A stretch of DNA of 64,000 nt from Arthrobacter sp. Soil762 (GCF_001428335.1 NZ_LMSG01000023.1:110487-174486), one strand, 5' to 3'. Shown: positions 41,973 to 51,319, counted from the first letter of the stretch. The notes: generated from the letters alone by a model not told the origin. Program-made: numbers and translations.

Positions 41973-42800
41973 CTATCCGGCCAGTTGGCGGTGAAGCTGT
42001 CCCAGCCGGGTGATAACCGAAGCGTCGAGCACTTCGTCACCCACCTGGACACGGATTCCGCCGATCAGTTCAGGATCAACGGTGACGTTGATCTTGAGCT
42101 CGCGACCGTACAGGGAATTAAGCCCTGCCTGGAGGCGGGCGAACTGCGTCTCCGTCAAGGGACGGGTGACGCTGACCGTTGCAATCCAGCGCTGCTGCCG
42201 TTTGGCTGCCAGTTCGGCGAACCGGGCTACGAGCCGAGTCGCCTTGATGCCGCGGGGCTGGGAAACTGCCTGCGCGATGAGGACTTTTGCTTCCTCGCCT
42301 GCGCCGGGATGCAGCTTCTGCGCCAACGCGGTCTTCGCTGCAGCACTGGCCTGCGGCTCCGACAGAGCACGTTGTACCTCGTGGTTGGAGGCAACGGCCT
42401 GGTTGAAGGAGAACAGATCGTTCTCCAGCTCTTCCAGCCCAGAGATTCCGGAGGCAGAAACGGCCGACTTGTTTTCAGCAACAGCGATAACCACCGTTGC
42501 GGCAAGCGTCTCGAGTGCATCGCCGATATCTCGGGCCGATGCCCAGCGTGAACTGGCCAGTCCGCCCGCGATGTCCGCAGCCTCAGCGGAGACTTTTCCG
42601 CCAACAAGCTGCCTGACAAGCGCCGACTTTTCGTCACCGGTGCGGGACGGGTCAGTCAGGGCGCGGCGCAAGCCAGCCGAGCTGTCCACCGTTCCCAGGA
42701 TTCCGAAGAGTTCCTTAGCCAACTGCAGCGAGGCCAACGGAAGCTTTGCTTCCAGTTGGGTCAGCGCCGTGGTCAGCGATTCGCTCGATACACCTGACAT
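41973..42800 (-). CDS. atpH: ATP synthase delta subunit
   Basis: Peripheral-stalk subunit, 275 residues. This is long compared with the 177-residue E. coli protein and typical of actinobacteria, with the OSCP-like C-terminal domain ending VDPELIGGIRVQVGDEVLDASV. Its ATG shares one base with the atpF stop (TAATG). Confidence 0.96.
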   Translation of the reverse strand: MSGVSSESLTTALTQLEAKLPLASLQLAKELFGILGTVDSSAGLRRALTDPSRTGDEKSALVRQLVGGKVSAEAADIAGGLASSRWASARDIGDALETLAATVVIAVAENKSAVSASGISGLEELENDLFSFNQAVASNHEVQRALSEPQASAAAKTALAQKLHPGAGEEAKVLIAQAVSQPRGIKATRLVARFAELAAKRQQRWIATVSVTRPLTETQFARLQAGLNSLYGRELKINVTVDPELIGGIRVQVGDEVLDASVITRLGQLHRQLAG

Positions 42801-43351
42801 TACTTAGCTGCACCTGCGTTCTGGTTCTCCAGATCTGCCAGGAAGCGGTCAACCACACGTGCGGAACGCTCGTCATCGTTGAGGGCTTCGCCAACGATGC
42901 GGCCTGCGAGCGTGGTGGCCAGCGTGCCTACCTCGGAGCGCAGGGACACAACTGCGGCCTGGCGCTCCGATTCGATCTGCACGTGTGCCTGTGCCGTGAT
43001 GCGGGCAGACTCAGCGGCAGCCTTTTCCTTCAGATCTGCAAGGATCTGGGCGCCTTCAGCACGGGCTTCCTCGCGGATGCGGTTAGCTTCCGCGCGGGCG
43101 TCCGTAAGCTGCTGCTTGTATTCTTCGAGGGCGGCTGATGCTTCTGCCTGGGCCTTCTCGGCCTTGGCAATGCCGCCTTCGATTGCCTCAGCGCGCTCTG
43201 CAAACGTCTTCTCGAACATCGGGACAACGAACTTGACCACGATGAACATGAGGACAGCAAAGCCGGCGAGGACAACGCCCATTTCCCAGACGTTGGGTAC
43301 CAGTGGGTTAGTCTCGCCCGCTGTGGCAGCTGAGATGATCACCTGGTTCAT
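42800..43351 (-). CDS. atpF: ATP synthase b subunit
   Basis: Stator subunit, 183 residues: one membrane helix (MGVVLAGFAVLMFIVVKFVV) followed by a long charged coiled coil (AERAEAIEGGIAKAEKAQAE onward). It lies between atpE and atpH and overlaps atpH by one base. Confidence 0.96.
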   Translation of the reverse strand: MNQVIISAATAGETNPLVPNVWEMGVVLAGFAVLMFIVVKFVVPMFEKTFAERAEAIEGGIAKAEKAQAEASAALEEYKQQLTDARAEANRIREEARAEGAQILADLKEKAAAESARITAQAHVQIESERQAAVVSLRSEVGTLATTLAGRIVGEALNDDERSARVVDRFLADLENQNAGAAK

Positions 43352-43407
43352 AATTCACCCGTCCTTATCTACTCGGTTCTGGATGTTCGCTTGGTTCTGA
43401 AGTCAGA

Positions 43408-43623
43408 CTAGAGAACGAAAGCGAAGACCAGGCCAAGGATGGCGAGGGCTTCAGTCAGCGCGAGGCCGAGGAATGCGATCGGCTGCAGGACGCGCTGGGC
43501 TTCCGGCTGACGTGCTACGCCGTTGATGTAAGCAGCGAACACGAGACCAACACCGATACCACCGCCGATTGCGGACAGTCCGTAGCCGATGAGGTTGAGG
43601 GAGCCGTTGATGGTGCCTTCCAT
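43408..43623 (-). CDS. atpE: ATP synthase c subunit (proteolipid)
   Basis: Rotor ring subunit, 71 residues, two membrane helices joined by the polar loop ARQPEAQR. The proton-binding carboxylate is Glu58 in LGLALTEALAILG, in a context typical of proton-coupled rings. The Gly-rich first helix GGGIGVGLVFAA is normal. ATG 43623 has GGAAG upstream. Confidence 0.97.
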   Translation of the reverse strand: MEGTINGSLNLIGYGLSAIGGGIGVGLVFAAYINGVARQPEAQRVLQPIAFLGLALTEALAILGLVFAFVL

Positions 43624-43640
43624 TTTTCTTCCTTTCAAGA

Positions 43641-43689
43641 TGCCACCCATGTGGCAGGTTGTTTGGGTTGCTTCATCCCCGTGAGGGGA
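43641..43689 (-). promoter_or_regulatory. Two small hairpins between atpB and atpE
   Basis: TGCCAC-CCAT-GTGGCA (43641-43656) and TCCCC-GTGA-GGGGA (43676-43689) lie in the gap upstream of atpE. Neither has a U-run. They may protect or separate the segment encoding the abundant c subunit. Confidence 0.4.
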
Positions 43690-43702
43690 AGTTTGTGGGT
43701 GC

Positions 43703-44503
43703 CTAGTGGCTGTCCGCGTGCAGTGCGCCTTCGATGTAAATGGCGGTCAGCAGCGTGAAGACGTAGGCCTGCAGTGCCATGATCAGTGCTTCCAGCATGT
43801 ACATGGCAACTGCGCCGGCGATGACCAGAAGGGAGGTTCCCTTGAGCAGGATGTTCTCCTGCATCACCAGGAACTCAATGCCGGAACCGGCGATCATGAC
43901 GATCAGGTGTCCTGCCAGCATGGTGGCAAAGAGACGGAGGCTGTGTGTGACAGGCCGGACCAGGAAGTTCGAGATGATCTCGATCGGGATCACAATCGGG
44001 AGAATGTAGACCGGGACGCCCGACGGCACGGTGGCCAGCTTGAAATACTTCAGGCCGTTCTTCTTGATGCCGATGGCAATCCAGGTGACGTACACAATGC
44101 CCGCGAGGACATAGGCACCGCCGACGTGCGAGAAGCTCGGGAGCTGGATCACGGGAATGGCGCCGTAGATGTTGTTCACCAGAATGAAGAAGAAAAGGCT
44201 GAACAACAGCGGGACATACTTCATGAAATCTTTGCCGCCGATAATGTCTTTTGCAATGCCGTTTCGGACAAAGCCATAAGCCATTTCACCAGCGAACTGG
44301 AGCTTGCCGGGAACAAGCTGCTGCTTCCGCGCAGCTAGCAGAAAGAATGTGGCGATAATGACGACCGACAGGATTACCAGCAGCATCTGCTTGGAGAATC
44401 CGTCAGCCACCCCCCACGGCAGGATTGCCGGCAGGTGCATTTCTTCAATTCCAGGAGGATTGAACTCTCCTGAATCTTGGGCCGGGAGCGCAAGCGCGAT
44501 CAA
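43703..44503 (-). CDS. atpB: ATP synthase a subunit
   Basis: Membrane stator subunit that forms the proton half-channels, 266 residues. The essential Arg is in SLRLFATMLAGHLIV. TTG 44503 is the start, supported by GAGAGGAAA upstream; the protein then begins MIALALPAQDSGEFNPPG. It is the first of the structural atp genes after two small membrane proteins. Confidence 0.96.
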   Translation of the reverse strand: MIALALPAQDSGEFNPPGIEEMHLPAILPWGVADGFSKQMLLVILSVVIIATFFLLAARKQQLVPGKLQFAGEMAYGFVRNGIAKDIIGGKDFMKYVPLLFSLFFFILVNNIYGAIPVIQLPSFSHVGGAYVLAGIVYVTWIAIGIKKNGLKYFKLATVPSGVPVYILPIVIPIEIISNFLVRPVTHSLRLFATMLAGHLIVMIAGSGIEFLVMQENILLKGTSLLVIAGAVAMYMLEALIMALQAYVFTLLTAIYIEGALHADSH

Positions 44504-44584
44504 CGCGTTTCCTCTCTGCAGTGTCCATCATTGGGCGTTGGTCGAGGACCCGCGGAATTGTGCTCCGCAGCTCCCCCTGTGAAA

Positions 44585-44923
44585 TTATTTGGCATTTGTG
44601 TTTCCGTCCGCGGACGGGCCGCTGTCTGCGCTGCTCTTACCTGCCGTGGTTCTGGAACTGGTAAGGCCATGCATGTGGGAAAGATAGAAACCTCCGAGAG
44701 CTCCAAGCAGAGCGCCTGCGAGCACGATCCAGCGGGTTCCCCACAGATAATCCAGACCCCACCCTATCAAACTCCAGACGATGATTCCGCCAATAATGTA
44801 GCTAAAGACGGCCATTCCGGCGTTGTATCCGCCGTCGTTGTTTTCGGCCGACACCCCCGGCGTGGGCGCAGCGTTCTTGGGCACGGAAGAACCGTTTTTC
44901 GCTGTTCGTTTCCGATCAGGCAT
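44585..44923 (-). CDS. Small two-helix membrane protein of the atp operon (AtpZ-like)
   Basis: A 112-residue protein with a polar N-terminus (MPDRKRTAKNG), two membrane helices (GMAVFSYIIGGIIVWSLIGW, then RWIVLAGALLGALGGFYLSH) and a Ser/Gly-rich tail. Position and topology fit the AtpZ/AtpQ-like accessory proteins that accompany AtpI in ATP synthase operons. The start ATG overlaps the atpI stop by eight bases. Confidence 0.75.
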   Translation of the reverse strand: MPDRKRTAKNGSSVPKNAAPTPGVSAENNDGGYNAGMAVFSYIIGGIIVWSLIGWGLDYLWGTRWIVLAGALLGALGGFYLSHMHGLTSSRTTAGKSSADSGPSADGNTNAK

Positions 44924-45398
44924 CGTTCGGCTCCTTGGGCTCGGGGTCGTTGTAAATCTGCAGGCGCGCCTTGCTGAAGCCATAGATTTCGGCAGCCTGC
45001 CAGAAGACAACAGTGGCAACGGCACCAATCAGGAACCATCGGTCATGAAGCCAGGCAGGTGCTCCGATCACAAACAGGACAACCGCGAAACCCACGACCT
45101 TGACAAAGTAGGTGGCCGCGAACATTCCGATGGCACCGGAGGGGTTATTGCGCCCCACGAAGTGGCCCACGAGAAGACTGATGGCAAAGAAGAGCATCAC
45201 CAGGAGGCCGCCCAAAGTACTGGACAGAACGCCGCTGGGGCCGTTCAGGATCACAGCGGGGATGCCCGCCAGGATCAGTGCGCCTGCACCGGCAGCTGAA
45301 CTGAGTGCGAGGAGGCGAAGCCACAGCGAGCGCGTGGGACCGGAAACACCAACGGGTCCGCTGCCGGACGAACGTCCGGGTTCGGCGTTGGAGGTCAT
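44916..45398 (-). CDS. atpI: ATP synthase accessory protein AtpI-like
   Basis: A 160-residue protein with four predicted helices and the family ending FLIGAVATVVFWQAAEIYGFSKAR. AtpI assists assembly of the c ring in other bacteria. It is the first gene of the atp operon here; a promoter candidate and a hairpin lie just upstream. Confidence 0.82.
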   Translation of the reverse strand: MTSNAEPGRSSGSGPVGVSGPTRSLWLRLLALSSAAGAGALILAGIPAVILNGPSGVLSSTLGGLLVMLFFAISLLVGHFVGRNNPSGAIGMFAATYFVKVVGFAVVLFVIGAPAWLHDRWFLIGAVATVVFWQAAEIYGFSKARLQIYNDPEPKEPNDA

Positions 45399-45433
45399 AA
45401 GATCCCAATCGTCGGCGCCCTGGGGCTGGGTGG

Positions 45434-45463
45434 AGGGGCAGCTTGGGCTGCCCCTAAATTCTA
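45434..45463 (-). promoter_or_regulatory. Candidate atp operon promoter and leader hairpin
   Basis: On the minus strand TAGAAT (45458-45463) is a good -10 box; TTCGGA 17 bases upstream is a weak -35. Directly downstream is a perfect 9-base stem AGGGGCAGC/GCTGCCCCT (45434-45455) that would form the very 5' end of the atp mRNA or act as a partial terminator for the gene ending at 45492. Confidence 0.45.
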
Positions 45464-45491
45464 CACGAGATAGAAATAAATCCGAACGCCG

Positions 45492-46604
45492 TTACGCCGG
45501 CGACTGGTCACTGTGGCGGCGCAGGTATGGCCAGGCCGTAATCAGGCCCATGACCAGCGTGGCGAAGATGTCGGCGGCCAATACAACTTGCCAAGGGAAG
45601 ACCGCAAAGGCCAATCCCCCGAAGGACAGGATGGCGGTCCAGAGGTACATCAGGATCACGGCCGTCCGGTGCGAGTAACCGATATCCAGCAGCTTGTGGT
45701 GGAGGTGGCCTCGGTCTGCGGACCATGGCGAACGTCCCCGCGCTGTCCGGCGGACGACGGCGAGGCCCAGGTCAAGCAGTGGCAGGAACAGCACGGCGAA
45801 GGGCAGCAGAATCGGTATGACTGTGGAGATACCGTTGGCGCGGTCGTACAGCCCTGACGTGATCTGGCCTGTGGAGACGATGCCGGCGGCTGCCATCAAC
45901 AGGCCGATCAGCATGGCACCGGAATCGCCCATAAAGATCTTGGACGGGAACCAGTTGTGCGGCAGGAAGCCGATGCAACTGCCAACGACGACGGCGGTGA
46001 GCAGGGTGGCCAGGTCCGAGTAGTCCAACAGGACGGCATTCCGGTGCACCCAGTACGCCGTGAAGAAGAAGGCAGTTCCGCCGATGATGGCCACGCCGGC
46101 GGCCAGCCCGTCGAGGCCGTCAATGAAGTTGAAGGCGTTCATGGTGGTGACGATGAGCCCGGCCGTCAGCACGACGCGGAGCAGTTCGTTCTCCAGGTAG
46201 ATCGGCTCCGGAACCCACGGGACTAAGGTCATCCGGACGCCCCAGATGGCCACCACCAGGGCTGCGGCGCTCTGGCCGATGAGCTTCACCCACCAACGGA
46301 TGTCCAGGAGGTCATCCGCGATCCCCACGAGCACGATCAGGGCCGCGCCCGCCAGGACGCCCCATGGCGAGAAGTTGTTCCGGTAGATGTCCTTGACGAA
46401 GAAGGACTGGCTGGCCACGAGGAGGGCCACCAGCACGCCGAGGAAGATGGCAACCCCGCCCAACCGGGACACCGGCGTCGTATGCATGTCACGGCTGCGG
46501 ATGGGGGCGTGGAGTTCAAGCCGGTGCCCGATGACGCGGGCACCCCAGGTGGCTCCGTAGGACACAACGGCAGCCGTCAGCCCCATAAGCAGGTACATAA
46601 TCAT
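45492..46604 (-). CDS. WecA/TagO-like undecaprenyl-phosphate sugar-1-phosphate transferase
   Basis: A 370-residue polytopic enzyme of the MraY/WecA family that loads N-acetylhexosamine-1-phosphate onto undecaprenyl phosphate to begin cell-wall polysaccharide synthesis. Motifs: NAFNFIDGLDGLAAG with the Asp pair, FMGDSGAMLIG, and RGHLHHKLLD (the HxHH site). It has the same place before atpI as rfe (Rv1302) in M. tuberculosis. With the neighbouring glycosyltransferases it suggests a wall polymer pathway. Confidence 0.93.
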   Translation of the reverse strand: MIMYLLMGLTAAVVSYGATWGARVIGHRLELHAPIRSRDMHTTPVSRLGGVAIFLGVLVALLVASQSFFVKDIYRNNFSPWGVLAGAALIVLVGIADDLLDIRWWVKLIGQSAAALVVAIWGVRMTLVPWVPEPIYLENELLRVVLTAGLIVTTMNAFNFIDGLDGLAAGVAIIGGTAFFFTAYWVHRNAVLLDYSDLATLLTAVVVGSCIGFLPHNWFPSKIFMGDSGAMLIGLLMAAAGIVSTGQITSGLYDRANGISTVIPILLPFAVLFLPLLDLGLAVVRRTARGRSPWSADRGHLHHKLLDIGYSHRTAVILMYLWTAILSFGGLAFAVFPWQVVLAADIFATLVMGLITAWPYLRRHSDQSPA

Positions 46605-46911
46605 GCGATAGCGGCCGTTTCGTCGGTGTGCGGCGCAACCCTGCGGGTGCGCACGGGCATGGACAGCGGCCCGAACAGGTGGTCCTCGATCGATGGGCTC
46701 ACTGGCGGGGAATCTGACTTTCGATAAATGAAACTTCTCCGTCGCCGGGCGCGCAGCAGGCAGTGCATTTTTTCTTGTACGCAGTGCCTTACAGGGCTGT
46801 ATTACAGTGGACTCTAGTCAAGATACTAGCGCCAACGGCTCCATGGCTTCGCGCCACACTGGCGCATTGCGAGCGGGGAATCCCCTGAAGGCCATGCTGA
46901 AAGGAATCCCC
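46605..46911. promoter_or_regulatory. Divergent gap between WecA-like and GT2 genes
   Basis: This 307-base gap has no gene I can support. It contains AT-richer stretches near 46720-46770 (ATAAATGAAAC and TTTTTTCTTG) and a small dyad CTAGT/ACTAG near 46814-46829, possible promoter or operator material for either gene. I see no convincing -35/-10 pair. Confidence 0.4.
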
Positions 46912-47808
46912 ATGACCGTCCGGGTTGCAGTTGCCGCCGTGACATTTAATCGTCATAAAGAGCTGTCCGTCCTGCTGGACGCCATTAATGCGCAGTCCGC
47001 GGCAGTGGACACCATCTGCCTTGTCGACAGCGGCACGGAGCCGGCACGCGATGTGGCCGCGCGGCATGCAAATGTTGATTACGTCCGTTCCGAAGCGAAC
47101 CTCGGCGGGGCAGGCGGCTTTGCCCTCGCCGCGCTGAAGGCGGTGGCCAGCGGTGCCAAATGGGTCTGGATGATGGACGACGACGCCGAGCCGGCGGATC
47201 CCGAATGCCTCGCCACACTCCTGCGTGAGGCTGAGGCACGCGACCTTGAAGCCGTGGTCCCGCTGGTGGTTGCCCCGGGCCATCCCGACCGGCTGTCCTT
47301 CTTCTTCCGGCTGGACGGGAAAGTCACCCACGACCGGGCCCAACTGGAAAAAGTAGGTTTCCTACCCAACGACGGACACTTCTTCAACGGTGCCCTGATC
47401 AGGTCCGACGTGTTTTTCAAGGTGGGCCTGCCGGACATGCGCCTCTTTATCCGCGGCGACGAGGTGGACTTCACAATCCGCCTCCGCAAGGCGGGCATCC
47501 GGTTCGGCACGGTGACCACCACCGCCATCACCCACCCGCATGCGTTTTCCGAGACGAAGCACGTCTTTGGTGCACGATGGCATGTGATCGTGCCGGATTC
47601 GGCGTTCAAACGTTACTACTACTACCGCAACCGCGGGTACCTGATCCGGCGCTATTTCCGGGTTAAGTCGCTGGTGGCCGACGTCGGCGGCTACCTTGGC
47701 TATTTTGCGCAGCGCCGTGACCTGAAGGGACTGCTCGCCTGGGCAAGTTCCTTCTCGAAGGGACTGCGTGCCAAGGGCTTCGCGCCGCTGGAGGACCAGA
47801 AGTTCTAG
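46912..47808 (+). CDS. Family 2 glycosyltransferase (galactofuranosyltransferase-like)
   Basis: A 298-residue GT-A fold enzyme. It begins VRVAVAAVTFNRHKELSVLL, with the nucleotide-sugar site VRSEANLGGAGGFA and the metal-binding WVWMMDDDAEP. The double RGDEVDFTIRLRKAG box and HPHAFSETKH resemble GlfT-type transferases that add galactofuranose. ATG 46912 has AAAGGA upstream. The acceptor is unknown; the neighbours suggest a cell-wall polymer. Its end overlaps the convergent WecG-type gene by four bases. Confidence 0.88.
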   Translation: MTVRVAVAAVTFNRHKELSVLLDAINAQSAAVDTICLVDSGTEPARDVAARHANVDYVRSEANLGGAGGFALAALKAVASGAKWVWMMDDDAEPADPECLATLLREAEARDLEAVVPLVVAPGHPDRLSFFFRLDGKVTHDRAQLEKVGFLPNDGHFFNGALIRSDVFFKVGLPDMRLFIRGDEVDFTIRLRKAGIRFGTVTTTAITHPHAFSETKHVFGARWHVIVPDSAFKRYYYYRNRGYLIRRYFRVKSLVADVGGYLGYFAQRRDLKGLLAWASSFSKGLRAKGFAPLEDQKF

Positions 47809-48563
47809 GACACGCGCCGCAGCCGGCGCCGGGCCAGCAGCCACAGCAGCACCCACGGCTCGCCAAACACGCGGTACGCCACGCGGCGGGGATGCAGCAG
47901 CAGGCGCCATGCCCATTCCAGCCCGAGCCTCCCGAGCCATCGAGGTGCAAGTTTCTGGATTCCGGCCAGCTGTTCGATCGCGCCGCCCACGGTGCAGTAG
48001 ATGGCCGGTGGGAGCGTGCCGAGCCGGCGCTGCAGCACTGTTTCCTGCAGCGGCATGCCCAACCCGAGCAGGACTAGCTGGGGTTGCTGCTCTGCGAGCC
48101 AGCGCACAGCGGCCGTTTCGACGTCGTCGTTCCAACCTTCGCCGGGCAGGCCCGCTACCGTGGCACCGGGAACAATGCTCCGAAGTTTTTCGACGGCCAA
48201 GGCGTTCGCCTCGGAGCCGGCGCCAACCACCGCAATCCGCTTCAGGCCTGCCACCTTGCCCAGTGACGGCAACCAGTCCGTGGAACCCAGCCGGTACTCC
48301 ATGACCGGCCCCACGCCTTTGCGCGTCCGGCTCCACAGCCACAGCACCGGCGCCCCGTCGAGGAGCACCACATCGCTGTCCTCATAGACGGAACGGAAGC
48401 CGGCGTCGGAATGTGTCAGCGTGACGCTGTGCAGGTTATGTCCGACGACGGTCCGTTTGGTCCCGTCGGCGACGAACCCCGCCAGCACCTCAAGCAGTTG
48501 GTCCACCTTGAGCGGCGTGGCGTCCACGCCAAGGACGGGGATGTGCTGGCGTACCAGGCTCAC
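47805..48563 (-). CDS. WecG/TagA/CpsF-family glycosyltransferase
   Basis: A 252-residue GT26 enzyme; these add ManNAc or similar sugars to undecaprenyl-linked GlcNAc, the second step after WecA/TagO. Recognised by DVVLLDGAPVLWLWSR, IAVVGAGSEANALAVEKL and VLLGLGMPLQETVLQRR, plus a C-terminal basic helix expected to sit on the membrane (GLEWAWRLLLHPRR). Its start overlaps the tsaC stop by four bases. Confidence 0.9.
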   Translation of the reverse strand: MSLVRQHIPVLGVDATPLKVDQLLEVLAGFVADGTKRTVVGHNLHSVTLTHSDAGFRSVYEDSDVVLLDGAPVLWLWSRTRKGVGPVMEYRLGSTDWLPSLGKVAGLKRIAVVGAGSEANALAVEKLRSIVPGATVAGLPGEGWNDDVETAAVRWLAEQQPQLVLLGLGMPLQETVLQRRLGTLPPAIYCTVGGAIEQLAGIQKLAPRWLGRLGLEWAWRLLLHPRRVAYRVFGEPWVLLWLLARRRLRRVS

Positions 48564-49348
48564 CCGTCAGTCTCCCGAACCGGCGCGGACGGCTCGTCGG
48601 CAGCTTTTTCAGCTGCCGGCTCTTCAGCGGCCGATTCGGCCGGCAGAGCGACAGGTTCAGATTCTTCCTCGGGCTCAGCCATCGGGATCTCGCCCAGGCC
48701 CAAGACGCCCGGAACGTGCTCCCGGAGCTGCTCCAGGGACACCGCGCCGTTGCGCACCACGCGCAGGAGCGCCCCGGTGGCATCCACGATCGTGGAGGGC
48801 ACGGCGTCGGTTCCTTCCACCGGCCGGAAACCGCCTTCGAGGTAGACCTCCACGGACTCCGCGAGCTGGGCACGAGCCTCAGCGGCGGTCTGTGCCGGCG
48901 GCTGGCCGGTCCGGTTGGCGGAGGAGACGGCCAGCGGACCGGTCAGCGTCAGGAGTTCCTGGGCCACCTCGTCGGCGGGCATACGCAGGGCCACCGTTCC
49001 CTGGGTCTCGCCCAGGTCCCAGTCCAGTGACGGCTGGGCGTGCAGGATCAGGGTCAGTCCCCCCGGCCAGAACGCCTCGGCGAGCTTGCGGGCATCACCG
49101 GAAACGTCTGTGGCCAGGCCGTCCAGCGCGTTGATCCGAGGAATCAGTACCGGCGGCGGCATGGTGCGGCTGCGCCCTTTGGAGGCCAACAGCATAGTGA
49201 CGGCCTGCGGCGAAAAGGCGTCGGCGGCAATTCCGTAGACCGTGTCCGTGGGGAACACCACGCACTTCTTTTCGCTGATGGCACGCTGGGCATGCTCCAG
49301 GCCAAGGGCGCGCTGATCCTCGGACGTGCAGTTGTAGGTTGTGGTCAC
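48560..49348 (-). CDS. tsaC: L-threonylcarbamoyladenylate synthase
   Basis: Makes threonylcarbamoyl-AMP for the t6A37 modification of tRNA. The 262-residue protein shows the Sua5/YrdC core: CVVFPTDTVYGIAADAFS, KGRSRTMPPPVLI, FWPGGLTLIL, VALRMPADEVAQ and LAVSSANRTGQPPA. The final 45 residues are Glu/Ala/Pro-rich and not part of the fold. It follows prmC by 15 bases. Confidence 0.94.
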   Translation of the reverse strand: MTTTYNCTSEDQRALGLEHAQRAISEKKCVVFPTDTVYGIAADAFSPQAVTMLLASKGRSRTMPPPVLIPRINALDGLATDVSGDARKLAEAFWPGGLTLILHAQPSLDWDLGETQGTVALRMPADEVAQELLTLTGPLAVSSANRTGQPPAQTAAEARAQLAESVEVYLEGGFRPVEGTDAVPSTIVDATGALLRVVRNGAVSLEQLREHVPGVLGLGEIPMAEPEEESEPVALPAESAAEEPAAEKAADEPSAPVRETDG

Positions 49349-49363
49349 TGGCCTATTCTTTCA

Positions 49364-50233
49364 TCACTCGTGGTGCGGACCGGCAAGGACGGCGCTGGTG
49401 GCGCGTTCCTTGCCGTTGAGGTCCAGGTGTGTGGTGATCTCCCGCCAGGCACCCGTCCGCTGCATCATGCCGGCGATCCAGCCGGCCTGGACTTCCGCGT
49501 GTTCCATCACGAAGTAGCCGCCGGGAACCAGCAGCCGGGCAGCCGAGGCGGCCGCCGCCGTCGGAAGTTCCATGCCGTCCGCTCCCCCGCCGTACAGGGC
49601 TTCGGGAGGATCGTGCAGGGCAACTTCGGGTTCATTCGGGATGGCTTCGGCGGGAATGTAGGGCGGGTTGGAGATTACGACGTCGAAGGTTCCGTTAAGT
49701 TCCGGCAGCGCGTCGCGGAGGTCCCCCAGCACCAGCTTGACGCCCAGGGGCGCCAGGTTCCGGGCCGCCCACGCGTGCGCGAACGGACTGTATTCCACGG
49801 CGTGGACCTCAGCGCCGGGCACCTCGTGGGCGATGGAGCCGGCTATTGCGCCCGAGCCCGTGCCCAGGTCAACAATCCGCGGGCGTGCCATCCCCTTGAC
49901 GTGGTCGATGACCAGCTGCACAACGGACTCTGTTTCCGGCCGGGGGATAAAAACCCCCGGCCCGACGGCGAGCTCCAGATACCTGAAGTGCGCCACTCCC
50001 GTGATGTGCTGCAGCGGGATCCGTTGGGCCCGTTCAGCGACAAGTTCGGCATAGCCAACAGGCGCTGGGGTGTCGCCCAGCATCATCGCCCGGAGCCTGC
50101 CGAGCCCCACACCGAGCAGGTGGTCCGCCAGGAGTTCCGCGTCGACGCGGGGGCTGGGGACCCCGGCGTCCCGGAGGATCACCGTGGCCTCGCTGACGGC
50201 AGCCGCGAGGGACTGCCCAGACCCGAGTGTCAT
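49364..50233 (-). CDS. prmC: Release factor glutamine methyltransferase
   Basis: Methylates the GGQ glutamine of release factors. A 289-residue class I methyltransferase with the SAM-binding IVDLGTGSGAIAGSIA and the catalytic NPPY motif in DVVISNPPYIP. Its substrate gene prfA lies just upstream, 12 bases away. Confidence 0.96.
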   Translation of the reverse strand: MTLGSGQSLAAAVSEATVILRDAGVPSPRVDAELLADHLLGVGLGRLRAMMLGDTPAPVGYAELVAERAQRIPLQHITGVAHFRYLELAVGPGVFIPRPETESVVQLVIDHVKGMARPRIVDLGTGSGAIAGSIAHEVPGAEVHAVEYSPFAHAWAARNLAPLGVKLVLGDLRDALPELNGTFDVVISNPPYIPAEAIPNEPEVALHDPPEALYGGGADGMELPTAAAASAARLLVPGGYFVMEHAEVQAGWIAGMMQRTGAWREITTHLDLNGKERATSAVLAGPHHE

Positions 50234-50245
50234 GGGTGCCGGCGG

Positions 50246-51319
50246 CTAGTCGCCGATGGCGTCCAGGCGTGCCTGTTCGTCCATCTCGATGGCGGACTGG
50301 ATGACCGGTTCCAGGTCCCCGTTCATGACCTGGTCCAGGTTGTAGGCCTTGTAGCCCGTGCGGTGGTCCGCGATCCGGTTCTCCGGGTAGTTGTACGTGC
50401 GGATGCGCTCCGAACGGTCCATAGTGCGGATCTGGGATTTACGCTGGGCCGAGTTCTCGGCGTCGATGATTTCCTGCTGGTGCGCCAGGATGCGGGCGCG
50501 GAGCACGCGCATGCCTGCTTCGCGGTTCTGCAGCTGGGATTTCTCGTTCTGCATGGCCACCACGATGCCGGTGGGAAGGTGCGTGATACGGACAGCTGAG
50601 TCCGTGGTGTTCACGGACTGGCCACCGGGACCCGACGAACGGTAGACGTCGATCTTGAGGTCGTTCTGGTTGATGTCCAGCTCTTCCGGCTCGTCAACTT
50701 CGGGAAGGACCAGGACACCGGCGGCAGAGGTGTGGATGCGGCCCTGGGATTCGGTGACGGGCACACGCTGCACGCGGTGGACGCCGCCTTCGAACTTGAG
50801 CCGTGCGTAGACGCCCTCGGCAGGATCGTTCGAGCTGCCCTTGACGGCCATCTGGACGTCCTTGTAGCCACCGAGATCGGATTCGTTGGCCGAGATGAGT
50901 TCAGTCTTCCAGCCGCGGGATTCCGCGTACCGGGTGTACATCCGCAGGAGATCGCCGGCGAAGAGCGCGGCTTCGTCGCCGCCTTCGCCGCCCTTGACCT
51001 CGAGGATCACGTTGCGGGCGTCGTCGGGGTCCCGCGGAATGAGGAGTCTGCGCAGCTTCGCCGAAGCCTGCTCCAGCGCTTCCTCCAGCACGGGAACCTC
51101 GGCAGCAAACTCAGGGTCCTCCGAGGCCATTTCCTTCGCAGCGGCGAGGTCGTCCTCCAGGGCATGCCACTTGTTGTATGCCTCCACGATGCCATTGAGC
51201 TGCGCAGAACGCCGCCCCAGCTTCCGGGCCAGCCGCTGGTCAGCATAGACAGCAGGATCACCAAGCTGCGCCTGGATAGCATCATGCTCATCAAGCAGGC
51301 CCTGTACGGACTCAAACAT
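50246..51319 (-). CDS. prfA: Peptide chain release factor 1
   Basis: Terminates translation at UAA and UAG. A 357-residue protein with the GGQ loop GPGGQSVNTTDSAVR and the stop-codon-reading region near RVPVTESQGRIHTSAAG. ATG 51319 (MFESVQGLLDEHDAIQ) with AGAGG upstream is chosen over a longer open frame. prmC follows in the same operon. Confidence 0.97.
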   Translation of the reverse strand: MFESVQGLLDEHDAIQAQLGDPAVYADQRLARKLGRRSAQLNGIVEAYNKWHALEDDLAAAKEMASEDPEFAAEVPVLEEALEQASAKLRRLLIPRDPDDARNVILEVKGGEGGDEAALFAGDLLRMYTRYAESRGWKTELISANESDLGGYKDVQMAVKGSSNDPAEGVYARLKFEGGVHRVQRVPVTESQGRIHTSAAGVLVLPEVDEPEELDINQNDLKIDVYRSSGPGGQSVNTTDSAVRITHLPTGIVVAMQNEKSQLQNREAGMRVLRARILAHQQEIIDAENSAQRKSQIRTMDRSERIRTYNYPENRIADHRTGYKAYNLDQVMNGDLEPVIQSAIEMDEQARLDAIGD

